Shown: positions 25,344 to 34,379 of the stretch, piece after piece
Position numbering within the stretch: the stretch's first letter is position 1
Layout: every line of letters begins with the position of its first letter
Assembly (NCBI RefSeq): GCF_019047785.1
Contig: NZ_CP077290.1
Span: 310,001-374,000, forward strand
Length of the DNA: 64,000 nucleotides
Source: Enterobacter cancerogenus
GTDB taxonomy: Bacteria; Pseudomonadota; Gammaproteobacteria; Enterobacterales; Enterobacteriaceae
Direction: 5' to 3'
Notes under the pieces: model-generated
What the model saw: only the letters and a program-made list of their open reading frames with translations
Database searches by the model: none
What the model was told of the DNA's origin: nothing
Translations under genes and position numbers: made by a program

Positions 25344-26102
25344 TTACGCGGCCTTAACGACTGAAACGCCCTTTTCTTCGATGGCATTTATCCACGCGCG
25401 ATCGGTATTCGCTTCAACCACAATCGTATTGGCGAGCGACAGGCCGCCGATAACAAAAGATGATGCCGCGTTGATTTTTTCCGGCGAAGCGAGCACGACC
25501 GTCTCTGCAGCTCTGCCTGAGAAAGCGCGTTTGATAGAGGCTTCTTCATAATCACCGGTTGTCAGCCCGGCTTCCGGATGGATGCCCGTGACGCCCATAA
25601 AGAACAGGTCGGCCTGGATCTTTTCAATGCCCTCCACTGCCGCCGCGCCGACCGTCACAATGGAGTGTTTGTAGAGCCGACCTCCAATCAAAATCACCTC
25701 GATGAAAGGATGATTGATAAGGCCCAGCGCAATGCCCGGGCTGTGCGTCACAACGGTAATGTTCAAATCCTGCGGCAGAAAGGTAATCAGCTCGGACGTC
25801 GTGGTTCCTCCGTCGATAATCACAACCTGACCTGGCGAAATCAGCTGCGCGCCACAGCGGGCTACGTTTTTTTTGGCATCCACCTTTAAAGTCTGGCGTT
25901 CGGCAAAAGGTGCCGTCGCGGATGATGCCGGCAGCGCCCCGCCGTGAACGCGCTGTAAACGCCCTTCTGCCGCAAGCTCACGTAAATCGCGGCGGATGGT
26001 ATCCTCCGAAACGCCAAAATGAAGGCTTAACGCCTTCGATTGCACCTGTCCGTCGGCGTGGAGTATGTCGAGAATAAATTGCTTTCGCTGGCTGGTCAGC
26101 AT
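25344..26102 (-). CDS. DeoR/GlpR-family transcriptional regulator
   Basis: 252-residue regulator with an N-terminal DeoR winged helix (LSLHFGVSEDTIRRDLRELAAEGRLQRVHGGA, seen as FGVSEDTIRRDLREL and RLQRVHGGALP) and a C-terminal sugar-phosphate isomerase-like sensor domain (VVIIDGGTTTSELI, EVILIGGRLYKHS, ADLFFMGVTGIHPEAGLTTGD). The ATG at 26102 has CAGGATCTGATT upstream; an ATG seven codons earlier has no ribosome site. It probably senses a phosphorylated sugar, but no sugar operon is adjacent. It lies upstream of hipBA on the same strand. Confidence 0.85.
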   Translation of the reverse strand: MLTSQRKQFILDILHADGQVQSKALSLHFGVSEDTIRRDLRELAAEGRLQRVHGGALPASSATAPFAERQTLKVDAKKNVARCGAQLISPGQVVIIDGGTTTSELITFLPQDLNITVVTHSPGIALGLINHPFIEVILIGGRLYKHSIVTVGAAAVEGIEKIQADLFFMGVTGIHPEAGLTTGDYEEASIKRAFSGRAAETVVLASPEKINAASSFVIGGLSLANTIVVEANTDRAWINAIEEKGVSVVKAA

Positions 26103-26188
26103 AATCAGATCCTGAAGTTGCATGTTTTATCTTGATGATGCACGTTATTGCTGCTTATTATAGCTTCTCACCCTAAGGAGAAGCAAAC

Positions 26189-26773
26189 ATGCCCTTACAA
26201 CGTGCAGATATACGCATTATCGCGGACGAAATATTGTCCAATAACTGGTACAGCCTGAAAAAATACACATTCGACCGCCAGCGCCACGACGGGGAGTGGC
26301 AGCGTCAGACTCGTGAGGTCTACGACCGGGGAAACGGGGCGACGATTTTGCTCTACAACCGCGACAAAAAGACGGTCATTTTGACGCGCCAGTTCCGATT
26401 TCCGGTATTTATCAATGGTCATGCGGGCGATCTCATTGAGGCCGCTGCCGGGCTTCTCGATAATCTGGATCCTGAAAGCCGTATTAAGGCGGAAGCCGAG
26501 GAAGAGACCGGTTTTCGGGTATCGCGCGTGGAAAAAGTGTTCGAGGCCTACATGAGCCCTGGCTCGGTCACGGAAAAACTCTATTTCTTCCTCGCGGAAT
26601 ATCACCCCCAGGATCGGGCCAGCGCCGGTGGCGGGATCAAGGCTGAAGGCGAAGATATCGAGGTGCTGGAGCTTACGCTCGACGAGGCGTTAAAGGGCAT
26701 TGAAAAGGGTCTGATCGTCGACGGTAAAACCATCATGCTGCTGTATCACGTTGCGCTGAAAGGCATTTTATAG
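26189..26773 (+). CDS. NudK-like Nudix hydrolase (GDP-mannose or ADP-ribose type)
   Basis: 194-residue Nudix pyrophosphatase resembling E. coli NudK, which hydrolyses GDP-mannose. Shared landmarks are REVYDRGNGATILLYNRDKKTV, taken as REVYDRGNGA and TILLYN, then RQFRFPVFINGH, the Nudix helix ending EAEEETGF, the AYMSPGSVTEKLYFFLAEY segment (YMSPGSVTE) and EDIEVLEL. It diverges from NudK at the termini, and the basic residue that normally opens the REUXEEXGU part of the box is Ala, so it may be a paralogue with another substrate. AAGGAGAAGCAAAC precedes the start. Confidence 0.78.
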   Translation: MPLQRADIRIIADEILSNNWYSLKKYTFDRQRHDGEWQRQTREVYDRGNGATILLYNRDKKTVILTRQFRFPVFINGHAGDLIEAAAGLLDNLDPESRIKAEAEEETGFRVSRVEKVFEAYMSPGSVTEKLYFFLAEYHPQDRASAGGGIKAEGEDIEVLELTLDEALKGIEKGLIVDGKTIMLLYHVALKGIL

Positions 26774-26859
26774 GCTTGTGTCTTAACAGCTGCCTGCCGC
26801 CGTGCAGGTGGCTGCCTGTGCTATTCTTGCTGAACCATGCATGACGGAGATGTTAATAA

Positions 26860-27618
26860 ATGGCCGACTGGAATCCCTCTCTTTACCTGCAATATGGTGA
26901 AGAACGCACACGACCCGCCGCAGAACTGCTCGCTCGCGTTCAGCTTGATGATGCCGCCTCGATTGTCGATTTGGGTTGCGGCCCCGGAAACAGTACCGCG
27001 TTGCTTCGCCAGCGCTGGCCTGATGCCGACATTACCGGGGTGGATAATTCTCCGGCGATGCTGGAGGAAGCACGAGCTGCCCTGCCCGGCTGCCGCTTCG
27101 TAGAGGCGGATATCCGCCAGTACAAGCCGCAGGAACCGCTTAGCCTGATTTACGCCAACGCCTCGCTGCAGTGGATACCCAATCATTACGATCTGCTGCC
27201 GCATCTGGTTTCCCTGCTGCGCTTAAACGGTGTGCTGGCGATCCAGATGCCGGATAACTGGCTCGAACCAACCCACGTCGCCATGCGTGACGTGGCCAGC
27301 GAACAAGGCTACCCGAACCGTGGTCGGGAACCGCTGCCGGGCGTTCACGCCTATTACGATATTCTGACGGAGGCAGGCTGCGAGGTGGATATCTGGCGGA
27401 CCACCTATTTCCACAAAATGGGTTCACATCAGGCGATTATTGACTGGGTCAGTGCGACGGGTTTACGCCCGTGGTTGCAGGATCTCAACGAGAGTGAGCA
27501 GAAAAACTACCTCAAACGCTACCATCAGCTGCTGGAAGCGCAGTATCCGCTCCAGGAAAACGGGCAGATACTGCTGGCCTTTCCACGACTGTTTATTGTC
27601 GCCAAACGCGTACCCTGA
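26860..27618 (+). CDS. tam: Tam, trans-aconitate 2-methyltransferase
   Basis: 252-residue SAM-dependent methyltransferase that methyl-esterifies trans-aconitate, a by-product that inhibits aconitase. It is co-linear with E. coli Tam (252 residues). The SAM motif is [14 protein letters not shown] near residue 32, followed by [21 protein letters not shown], and the conserved [21 protein letters not shown] and [19 protein letters not shown] precedes the start. The convergent DipZ-like gene ends 8 bp away. Confidence 0.94.
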   Translation: MADWNPSLYLQYGEERTRPAAELLARVQLDDAASIVDLGCGPGNSTALLRQRWPDADITGVDNSPAMLEEARAALPGCRFVEADIRQYKPQEPLSLIYANASLQWIPNHYDLLPHLVSLLRLNGVLAIQMPDNWLEPTHVAMRDVASEQGYPNRGREPLPGVHAYYDILTEAGCEVDIWRTTYFHKMGSHQAIIDWVSATGLRPWLQDLNESEQKNYLKRYHQLLEAQYPLQENGQILLAFPRLFIVAKRVP

Positions 27619-27626
27619 GGCGACGA

Positions 27627-28817
27627 TCAGGAGCGGGCTTCTTTCAGCAGCTGCTGAATAACCTGCTCCTGTTTTTCATAATCCTCCTCGCCAAAAGCGG
27701 TGTAACGCAGTTGGCCTTTCGCATCGAAGTAATAGTGTGCGGGCCAGTACTGATTGCCGAACGCGGTCCAGATTTTATAGTTATTATCCGCCACTACCCG
27801 GTACGGCAATTGCCATTTATTCACCGCGTTTTTAACGGACGAAAGCGGTTTTTCCCACGGGTATTCTGGCGTATGGACACCGATAACGACCAGGCCCTGC
27901 GACTGGTATTTATTCGCCCAGTCACGCATATGCGGCAGCGTATGCTGGCAGTTAATGCAGTCCCAGGTCCAGAAATCGATCAGGACCACCTTGCCTCGTA
28001 GTGATTCAGAAGTGACAGGGTCACCATTTACCCAACCGGTTCCGCCGTCCAGAGAAGGTAACTGGCTGGTCGTCGTCGTTTGCACCACAGGCTGCAGTTT
28101 CACCCCGGTACTGGCGGGTTTAACCAGTGTTAAGAGCGTATTCTCGAGCCGATCGGCAAGCCCGTTGGCCCCTTGCAACGCCGAGGTCATTCCGGTGGCG
28201 TTGAATACCACGGCGACCAGCATCATGACGCCCGCCCCCTGACGCAGTCGCTCCATAAGGGCCGATTTTGCCCGTAAAGGCGCCATCAGCCGGCGTCCGC
28301 CCACGGCAAGCAGCCCCAGCATCACCGCACAACCGCTGCCGTATGCGGCGAGCAGCGCGCCGGTTGCGATAGCCGAATGGCCAGCAATGTTGATGCTAAA
28401 AATCGCGCCAAGGATCGGTCCGGCACAGGGTGACCAGAGCAGCCCTACCGCCAGCCCGCCGAGGAAAGCGGAAAGCACCCCGCGCGTCTGTCCACTGCGG
28501 GCGTTTAACACATTTCCTGCGGCAACTGCAGGCCCGGCAATGCGTTGAGCAAACTGCGGAAAGATCAGCGCCAGGGCCGCTACCGCAAGAATAACGAGAG
28601 CAACCCCGCGCCCTATCACCGTCGCCTGTGCAATGCTGTCGCTGGCAACCGTGACGACCATCGCCACCAGGGTAAACATCACGATCATACCGGAGAGGAG
28701 CGCCAGGATCTGACGGCGCTGTCCCTGGAAACCCGCAAACAGCAGCGGAATAACCGGGAGCGTACAGGGGCTGAGCAGACTTATCATCCCGCCCAAAAAA
28801 GCGATTATCAGAAACAT
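27627..28817 (-). CDS. DipZ-like CcdA-thioredoxin fusion oxidoreductase
   Basis: 396-residue protein joining a CcdA-type membrane domain (about residues 1-215) to a periplasmic TlpA-like thioredoxin domain. The membrane part has MISLLSPCTLPVIPLLFAG and GLLWSPCAGPILGAI, each with the reactive Cys; the C-terminal part has IDFWTWDCINCQHTLPHM with a CxxC motif and HTPEYPWEK. It resembles DipZ/thiol:disulfide interchange proteins that relay electrons outward. GAGGTCATT precedes the start. It is encoded on the same strand downstream of the two-component genes, and a dyad with GATACA repeats lies in the 137-bp gap. Confidence 0.83.
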   Translation of the reverse strand: MFLIIAFLGGMISLLSPCTLPVIPLLFAGFQGQRRQILALLSGMIVMFTLVAMVVTVASDSIAQATVIGRGVALVILAVAALALIFPQFAQRIAGPAVAAGNVLNARSGQTRGVLSAFLGGLAVGLLWSPCAGPILGAIFSINIAGHSAIATGALLAAYGSGCAVMLGLLAVGGRRLMAPLRAKSALMERLRQGAGVMMLVAVVFNATGMTSALQGANGLADRLENTLLTLVKPASTGVKLQPVVQTTTTSQLPSLDGGTGWVNGDPVTSESLRGKVVLIDFWTWDCINCQHTLPHMRDWANKYQSQGLVVIGVHTPEYPWEKPLSSVKNAVNKWQLPYRVVADNNYKIWTAFGNQYWPAHYYFDAKGQLRYTAFGEEDYEKQEQVIQQLLKEARS

Positions 28818-28919
28818 AATGACCTCACATATCAGAGTGGCTGCGAAACTGCAGTGGGGTCATTTGAACGTACTGATGTATTCAGGTTATGTGCAAAACG
28901 GCGAATTTTGTCTTTCAGC

Positions 28920-28953
28920 GTATCGCGGTGGCAATGCGATACAAAGCCGTACA
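28920..28953. promoter_or_regulatory. GATACA-repeat dyad upstream of the DipZ-like gene
   Basis: GTATCGC (28920-28926) and GCGATAC (28936-28942) form a perfect 7-bp dyad. GATACA (28938) is followed 10 bp later by CGTACA. It lies 103-136 bp before the DipZ-like start and resembles motifs at 32127 and 40275. No U-tract follows, which argues against a terminator. Confidence 0.4.
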
Positions 28954-28954
28954 A

Positions 28955-30253
28955 TTACCGGCGTGGCAGCGTGACGCTCACGTCCAGCCCGCCTTCTGCC
29001 CGGTTGGCCAGATGCAGTTTGCCGTTGAGCTGGGCGGTAAGTTGGGTGGCGATTGCCAGCCCTAGCCCGGTTCCGCCGGTCTCGCGGTTACGCGACGTCT
29101 CGACCCGGTAGAATGGCTGCAGTACCGCCTCGATCTCCGCCTCCGGGATCCCCGGGCCGTTATCCAGAATATGAATAACAACCTCTTCTTCACTGATATT
29201 ATCAATTCTGATGATGGCCTCTCCGCCAAACTTCAGGGCATTATCGAGCAGGTTGGTCATCACCCTGCGTAGCGCCTGCGGACGCGTGACGATGGGCAAT
29301 CGCGCCTCGTTTGCATGAAACTGCACGTTTTTACCAATGTCCTGATAGTCGCTGGCAATACTGTTGATCCACGCGTTAAGTTCCATCTTTAGCATGGTCT
29401 CTTCGAGGGTTTCTGATGACCGGGCATACGCAATGCCTTCACGTACCAGGCGCGACATATTGTCCAGGTCATTCAGCAGCTTGTCGCGAAGTTCTGGCTG
29501 TTCGGCCATCTCCACGCGCAGCTTCATGCGGGTTATGGGGGTCTGAAGATCGTGCGAAATCGAGGCCAGGATTTGCGCCCGCTCCCGCAGGTAGGACTGA
29601 ATGCGCGACTGCATCGCATTAAACGCGTGTGCCGCCCGACGGACTTCCATCGGCCCTTTCTCCGTCATGGGCATGTTAGCGGCGGGATCGAGGGTGTCCA
29701 CCGCGCGCGTGAACTGTGAAAATGGCCGCACCACCTGACGCACGGCAATCCATGAGCAAAGCGCAACCAGCAGCAGCTGCAAAACCAGCACTACGGGAAG
29801 CCAGCTGGCGACCGGCGGCATGCGGGGGATCAGATCGATGGTTAACGGCGCGCCGTCGCTCAGCGTCAGATGCGCCTGAATGTGCGAGATCGGCCCGGGA
29901 ACGGCGGTAAAGTACAACGGGTAGCTGTCTGCCAGCGTCTCTTTTAAGGTGCGAATGGCGTCGCGCGAGCGTTTATCCCGGGGAGGAGAACCCGGCTCTC
30001 CCGGCCCGAGCAGATAACGATAGTTACCCCGGTCAAGGCGATCCAGCCACTGCGGACGTTCGTTCGCCGGCAGCCTGTCCAGGATGGCCACGCTGGTCGC
30101 CACATCATATTCCAGATTACCGAGCATCACCGTGCGTGCGCTGCGCATTCGCTCGTAAAGTACCAGAGTCAGGCTGAGAGAGTTAGCCAGCAACAGTCCC
30201 AGAAGCACAATAATCAGCAGCCGGGCCAGTAGCGAACGGGGCCAAAGGGTCAT
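28955..30253 (-). CDS. Sensor histidine kinase (EnvZ-like)
   Basis: 432-residue membrane kinase. An N-terminal helix (about 10-32), a periplasmic sensor of about 115 residues and a second helix (about 150-170) precede HAMP and the kinase core. The phospho-acceptor is His234 in ASISHDLQTP; the ATPase has NLLDNALKFGG (N box), DNGPGIPE (G1) and GGTGLGLAIA (G2). The signal is unknown. Its start overlaps the response regulator stop by 4 nt (ATGA on the minus strand). Not assigned to a named system. Confidence 0.88.
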   Translation of the reverse strand: MTLWPRSLLARLLIIVLLGLLLANSLSLTLVLYERMRSARTVMLGNLEYDVATSVAILDRLPANERPQWLDRLDRGNYRYLLGPGEPGSPPRDKRSRDAIRTLKETLADSYPLYFTAVPGPISHIQAHLTLSDGAPLTIDLIPRMPPVASWLPVVLVLQLLLVALCSWIAVRQVVRPFSQFTRAVDTLDPAANMPMTEKGPMEVRRAAHAFNAMQSRIQSYLRERAQILASISHDLQTPITRMKLRVEMAEQPELRDKLLNDLDNMSRLVREGIAYARSSETLEETMLKMELNAWINSIASDYQDIGKNVQFHANEARLPIVTRPQALRRVMTNLLDNALKFGGEAIIRIDNISEEEVVIHILDNGPGIPEAEIEAVLQPFYRVETSRNRETGGTGLGLAIATQLTAQLNGKLHLANRAEGGLDVSVTLPRR

Positions 30254-30990
30254 TCATTTGCCTCGATAATGGTCACGGGCATGGTGAAAACATAGCCTTC
30301 GCTGCGCACGGTTTTGATATAGGCAGGTGTGCGGGCATCCTCATTGAGACGCTGGCGAACGCGGCTCACCAGAAGGTCGATCGAACGTTCGAATAGCTCG
30401 GCATCTCGCCCCTGCGTCAGGTTCAGCAGCTGGTCGCGTGTCAGCACGCGCTGTGGATGGTCGAGGAACACGCGCAGAAGCCGGTACTCCGCCCCGCTCA
30501 ACGCTACCACCATACCTTCATTGTCGATGAGATGGCGGGCAACGGTATCCAGCTGCCATTCGCCAAACACCACTAAACGACCGGCCTCGGTAACCTGCAG
30601 ATTGGGCGGCATGGTGCGGAAACGGCGCAGGATGGCTTTGATCCGCGCCAACAGTTCGCGAGCGACAAAGGGTTTGACAACGTAATCGTCGGCCCCCATT
30701 TCCAGGCCGAGGATCCGGTCGGTCTCTTCGTTTCGTGCGGTAAGCATCAGGATCGGCAAATCTTTAAATTTGCTGCTGCGTAGCTGTCGACAGAGGGTTA
30801 GTCCGTCATCGCCAGGCATCATGACGTCCAGCACCACCAGGTCGATATGCTGTTTATCAAGCACCACGCGCATCTCTTTGCCGTTAGCCGCGCCGGAGGC
30901 GAGATAGCCTGATTTATTAAGGTAATCGACGATTAAGTCACGAATATCCCTGTCGTCATCGACGACAAGGATATGATCAATATGCTCCAC
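30250..30990 (-). CDS. OmpR-family response regulator
   Basis: 246-residue regulator. The receiver has the acidic pocket VVDDDRD (11-13), phospho-acceptor Asp55 in VVLDVMMPGDDG, and Lys in YVVKPF. The C-terminal OmpR winged helix is seen in LSGAEYRLLRVFLDHPQRVLTRDQLL pieces and RSIDLLVSRVRQRL. It is translationally coupled to the histidine kinase. OmpR-family proteins usually bind direct repeats about 10 bp apart, which is why the GATACA-N4-GATACA motifs nearby are of interest. Confidence 0.9.
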   Translation of the reverse strand: MEHIDHILVVDDDRDIRDLIVDYLNKSGYLASGAANGKEMRVVLDKQHIDLVVLDVMMPGDDGLTLCRQLRSSKFKDLPILMLTARNEETDRILGLEMGADDYVVKPFVARELLARIKAILRRFRTMPPNLQVTEAGRLVVFGEWQLDTVARHLIDNEGMVVALSGAEYRLLRVFLDHPQRVLTRDQLLNLTQGRDAELFERSIDLLVSRVRQRLNEDARTPAYIKTVRSEGYVFTMPVTIIEANE

Positions 30991-31034
30991 CGCAGGCTCC
31001 TGACAGAAGGGTAACCAATTGAAAATAGCACATA

Positions 31035-32030
31035 TCAGAGCTTGTCAGCGTCGATAACCGCCTTAGCAAAATCCTGCGGATCTTCCTGCGGTGGATTGTG
31101 ACCAACGGTTGCCCCAAAGGTGCGGTGTTCATATTTACCGGTAAATTTGCCCGCATAGGCCTCAGGTGCAGGGTGTGGCGCGCCATTGTTACCGCCTTCG
31201 ATAGTGATCGTCGGTACGGTGATGTTCGGCAGCGCAGCAAGTTTTTGCTCGTAGGCATCATATTTGCGCTCGCCTTTTTCCAGCCCTAAACGCCAGCGGT
31301 AGTTGCTGAGGGTGACGGCGACGTGGTCCGGGTTATCGAGCGAGGCGGCGCTGGCGTTAAAGGTCGCGTCGGTAAATTTCCAGTCAGGAGATGCCTGGGA
31401 CCAGATCAGGCGGGCAAAGTCATGCGTATTTTTGGCGTAGCCTTCTGCCCCGCGTGCGGTAGCGAAATAGAATTGATACCACCACTGTACTTCCGCTTTG
31501 GGAGGCAGCGGTTTTTCGCCGATCGCCTGGCTACTGATGAGATATCCGCTGACCGATACAAGGGATTTCACCCGCTCCGGCCAGAGCGCGGCGACGATAT
31601 CCGCCGTACGGGCACCCCAGTCATAGCCCGCGAAGACCGCTTGCTTGATATTCAGGGCATCCATCAGGTTAACGATGTCTTTCGCCATCGCCGACGGCTG
31701 GCCGTTGCGCGGCGTTTTGTCCGAGATAAACCGCGTGGTGCCGTAGCCACGAAGAGAAGGCACGATTACGCGATACCCCTTCGCCGCCAGCAGGGGCGCA
31801 ACGTCCGCGTAACTGTGAATGTCATACGGCCAGCCGTGCAACAATATGACGGGCTGCCCATCTTTCGGGCCGATATCGACATAGCCAACGTTAAGATCGC
31901 CGGCGTTGATTTGGTGGACCTGATTAAAGGCGTTTTTGTAATCGGCTCCGGTAACTTCAGCCTGGCAGGACATGACGGTGCCGAGAGAAACGGTTAACGC
32001 GAGTGTGGAATAAGCGAGTTTGCTAAACAT
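31035..32030 (-). CDS. Exported alpha/beta hydrolase, epoxide-hydrolase-like
   Basis: 331-residue alpha/beta hydrolase with a signal peptide (MFSKLAYSTLALTVSLG, cleavage after SCQA). The oxyanion segment is ILLHGWPYD; the nucleophile elbow is AGYDWGAR, an Asp rather than Ser as in epoxide and haloalkane hydrolases; the catalytic His is in VGHNPPQEDP. The start at 32030 has GGAGATAACATC; a longer frame upstream lacks a signal. It lies upstream of the two-component genes on the same strand with a 44-bp gap, so an operon is possible. Substrate unknown. Confidence 0.82.
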   Translation of the reverse strand: MFSKLAYSTLALTVSLGTVMSCQAEVTGADYKNAFNQVHQINAGDLNVGYVDIGPKDGQPVILLHGWPYDIHSYADVAPLLAAKGYRVIVPSLRGYGTTRFISDKTPRNGQPSAMAKDIVNLMDALNIKQAVFAGYDWGARTADIVAALWPERVKSLVSVSGYLISSQAIGEKPLPPKAEVQWWYQFYFATARGAEGYAKNTHDFARLIWSQASPDWKFTDATFNASAASLDNPDHVAVTLSNYRWRLGLEKGERKYDAYEQKLAALPNITVPTITIEGGNNGAPHPAPEAYAGKFTGKYEHRTFGATVGHNPPQEDPQDFAKAVIDADKL

Positions 32031-32126
32031 GATGTTATCTCCGAGTGAGTACAGTTGACGGGGATATAACACCACTGTTTTGTATAGCGGATATGTGTGA
32101 AAGGCTCTTTATTGCATGCCTGTGTA

Positions 32127-32157
32127 TGTATCTCCGGCACAGATACACTGTGATACA
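32127..32157. promoter_or_regulatory. GATACA-repeat dyad upstream of the alpha/beta hydrolase
   Basis: TGTATCT and AGATACA form a perfect 7-bp dyad with a 7-nt spacer; GATACA at 32142 recurs exactly 10 bp later at 32152. It lies 97-127 bp before the hydrolase start. The motif shares GTATCT-N3-GCACAGATACA with 40275-40294. Confidence 0.5.
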
Positions 32158-32174
32158 AACCCAGGCATAAAGGC

Positions 32175-32615
32175 TTAGAGCGAGATACGATAACGAACGT
32201 AATCGTCCGCTTCGCCAAATTTGTCGTACAGCTTGCGCGCCGGATTATTGTGTCGGGTGACCCAGTAAAGTTTTGACCACCCTTCGCGCTTGCCCTCTTC
32301 CATCAGCGCATCGATTAACGCCTTCCCGGCCCCCGCCCCCCTGACCTCAGCGTCGACAAACAGATCCTCAAGATAGCAAATCGGCGCCGTTGACCATGTG
32401 CCGTCATGCAACACGCACAGGGCGAAACCCACCACCTTGCCCTCGATTTCAGCAACGCGGCACAACAGAGCAGAATCTGGGTTTAGCGCGCGTTGCCAGG
32501 TGGAGGCCGTAACGGATTCATCCAGTTCACAGTCATAAAAATGGGTATATCCATCCCACAGCGTGCGCCACCGGGGGTAATCATCTTCACGTAAAGCACG
32601 TACCGTTACGGCCAT
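32175..32615 (-). CDS. GNAT-family N-acetyltransferase
   Basis: 146-residue GNAT enzyme. Beta-4/alpha-3 carry ICYLEDLFVDAEVRGAGAGKALI, with the acetyl-CoA motif RGAGAGKAL, and the C-terminal part reads LYWVTRHNNPARKLYDKFG. The ATG at 32615 has GAGGAAGAC upstream and is preferred to one five codons earlier. Resembles the YhhY/PA4866-type acetyltransferases, acceptor unknown. Confidence 0.8.
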   Translation of the reverse strand: MAVTVRALREDDYPRWRTLWDGYTHFYDCELDESVTASTWQRALNPDSALLCRVAEIEGKVVGFALCVLHDGTWSTAPICYLEDLFVDAEVRGAGAGKALIDALMEEGKREGWSKLYWVTRHNNPARKLYDKFGEADDYVRYRISL

Positions 32616-32729
32616 GTCTTCCTCACTCATTAATGTTCAGGAACGAGAGATTCTCAGTCTGGATTGTGGTAATGATGAAAATACCAGAAGGTGCGCAAAT
32701 GCATAACGCTAAAAAAAGGAGAACAGCGG

Positions 32730-33278
32730 ATGACGATACCTATCCTGACGACGCCTCGTTTACTACTTAAGCCCCTGGTTGCTGAAGATGCGCCACAGAT
32801 CCAACAGCGATACCCGCGCTGGGAGATCGTTCGTTATATGGTTTCATCCGTTCCGTGGCCCTATCCCGATGATGGTGCAGAATATTATGTCAATAACGTC
32901 GCTCTGCCTGACATGGACAAAGGGATTGCGTGGTTCTGGAGCATCCGCCGACGCGAAGCCCCGGACGAGCTGATGGGGATCATCTGCTTATACGATGTGG
33001 AAGACAATAACCGTGGTTTTTGGCTGGCGCCGGAATTTCAGGGCCAGGGGTACATGCGGGAAGCCAGCATTGCGGCGACGGATTACTGGTTCAATACGCT
33101 GAACAAACCGGTGCTCCGTGCGCCGAAAGCGGCCGCCAATAGCCGCTCGCAGCGTATTTCAGCCAGTAGCGGCATGCGGCTTATCCGAACTGAAAAGAAA
33201 GCCTACGTCAGCGGCCTGCTGGACTCTGAACTGTGGGAAATCACCCGCGACGAATGGAATGCCCGTTACGTCAGCTGA
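32730..33278 (+). CDS. RimJ/RimL-type GNAT N-acetyltransferase
   Basis: 182-residue acetyltransferase of the ribosomal-protein/small-molecule RimJ/RimL group. It opens with ILTTPRLLLKPLVAEDAPQI, then RGFWLAPEFQGQGYMREA (acetyl-CoA site QGQGYM) and FNTLNKPVLRAPKAAANSRS. The ATG at 32730 has AAAGGAGAACAGCGG; the upstream in-frame start lacks a site. Its 3' end overlaps the convergent yneE by 13 bp. Confidence 0.8.
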   Translation: MTIPILTTPRLLLKPLVAEDAPQIQQRYPRWEIVRYMVSSVPWPYPDDGAEYYVNNVALPDMDKGIAWFWSIRRREAPDELMGIICLYDVEDNNRGFWLAPEFQGQGYMREASIAATDYWFNTLNKPVLRAPKAAANSRSQRISASSGMRLIRTEKKAYVSGLLDSELWEITRDEWNARYVS

Positions 33279-34180
33279 TAGTGTTTATCCGGCATCAGTC
33301 GCGCTGGAATGTTCTCTTCATCGTTCATCTGCAACAGGTCGCGTTCCATCATGTTGCAGATGGCGTCCAGCGGCAGATCGTTATCCTCGGTACCGAATGG
33401 ATCTTCCAGCTCCTCTGCCAGGGTGTCCAGCGAGATAAACGTGTATGAAATCAGCGCCGATACGAAGGGTGTCATGTAGTGCAAATCCACCACCAGGGCG
33501 AACGGCAGCATGATGCAGAAGAGATAAACCGTGCGGTGCAAAATCAGCGTATAGGCAAACGGCACGGGCGTGGTGGCAATGCGCTCGCAGCCGGCAAGCA
33601 CCACGGACATATCGTTAAGTCGATTGTTGAGGCTGTGGAACAAAATGTCTGAGAGCTGCCCTTCCCGACGCCTGACGGCAAGCCATTCCCCCATGATCAG
33701 CAAAATGCGGTTTGCCGGAGAGTTTGAGGCCATCACCTTATGCAGATGTTCAGCGGATAAATAGGCTGAAAGCCGATCGGCCTGAGGCTGGCGGCGAAGC
33801 GTCATTCTCAGGCAGTGGGCAAACGCAATTTGCAGGCGCACGAATTCCCCGAGATGGGCATCGTCAGGCAAGGTGTTTTTTACCTCGCGAAACAGCGACC
33901 GGGCCGCTATCATCAACTGCCCCCAAAGCTGGCGAGCTTCGACGTAGCGCGAATAACAGGCGTTATTTCTGAAACCCAGAAAGATCGCGATAGCCACGCC
34001 AAGAATGCTGAACGGTGCCACGGTAAACCTGACGCCGAGCGAGGTATACCAGGGCAGCATCGCGATCACAGTAATCGAAAGCAGGAAGTTAAGCAGCAGG
34101 CGGGTATAGATTTTGGGTAAAACGGAACCGTGCCAGACGAAAATGAGTTGTAACCAGTGCTGTTGAGGGCGAACAATCAT
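33266..34180 (-). CDS. yneE: YneE, bestrophin-like ion channel
   Basis: 304-residue membrane protein of the bestrophin/UPF0187 family. The Klebsiella relative is a pentameric, cation-selective channel of known structure. Hydrophobic helices lie near residues 25-45, 55-70, 205-230 and 235-255. Conserved are the N-terminal HGSVLPKIYTRLLLNF, FLGFRNNACYSRYVEARQLWGQL pieces (GFRNNACYSRY) and the C-terminal EDPFGTEDNDLPLD segment. The downstream order with uxaB matches E. coli. Physiological role is unknown. Confidence 0.9.
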   Translation of the reverse strand: MIVRPQQHWLQLIFVWHGSVLPKIYTRLLLNFLLSITVIAMLPWYTSLGVRFTVAPFSILGVAIAIFLGFRNNACYSRYVEARQLWGQLMIAARSLFREVKNTLPDDAHLGEFVRLQIAFAHCLRMTLRRQPQADRLSAYLSAEHLHKVMASNSPANRILLIMGEWLAVRRREGQLSDILFHSLNNRLNDMSVVLAGCERIATTPVPFAYTLILHRTVYLFCIMLPFALVVDLHYMTPFVSALISYTFISLDTLAEELEDPFGTEDNDLPLDAICNMMERDLLQMNDEENIPARLMPDKHYQLT

Positions 34181-34344
34181 AGTGAGCTTCAGGAAAGGAA
34201 AATGCGCCGCTATTAAACGTGATCCCCGTCACGGTTGCAAGTCTGTTAATAGAACATTGCATTTTCTCTCCTGATAAGCGTAAAGCGCACGGTGCTGATG
34301 TTCTTTTTTAAGAACAGGGGTAAATAGTATGTTGTAACTAATAT

Positions 34345-34370
34345 TATAAATTATCCCGGCCGAAGCCGGG
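34345..34370 (-). terminator. Probable terminator after uxaB
   Basis: Stem TCCCGGC-GCCGGGA with a TTCG loop as read on the minus strand, 10 bp past the uxaB stop, followed by ATAATTTATAAT. The stem and UUCG loop are typical; the U-tract is interrupted. Confidence 0.65.
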
Positions 34371-34379
34371 ACGAGAAGA

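Noticed and set aside
28920..28942. Dyad as terminator of the histidine kinase gene
   Set aside because: No U-tract on either strand; its similarity to the GATACA motifs favours an operator.
31323..31997. Plus-strand frame of 224 codons over the alpha/beta hydrolase
   Set aside because: Shadow of a gene with signal peptide, nucleophile elbow and catalytic His on the other strand.
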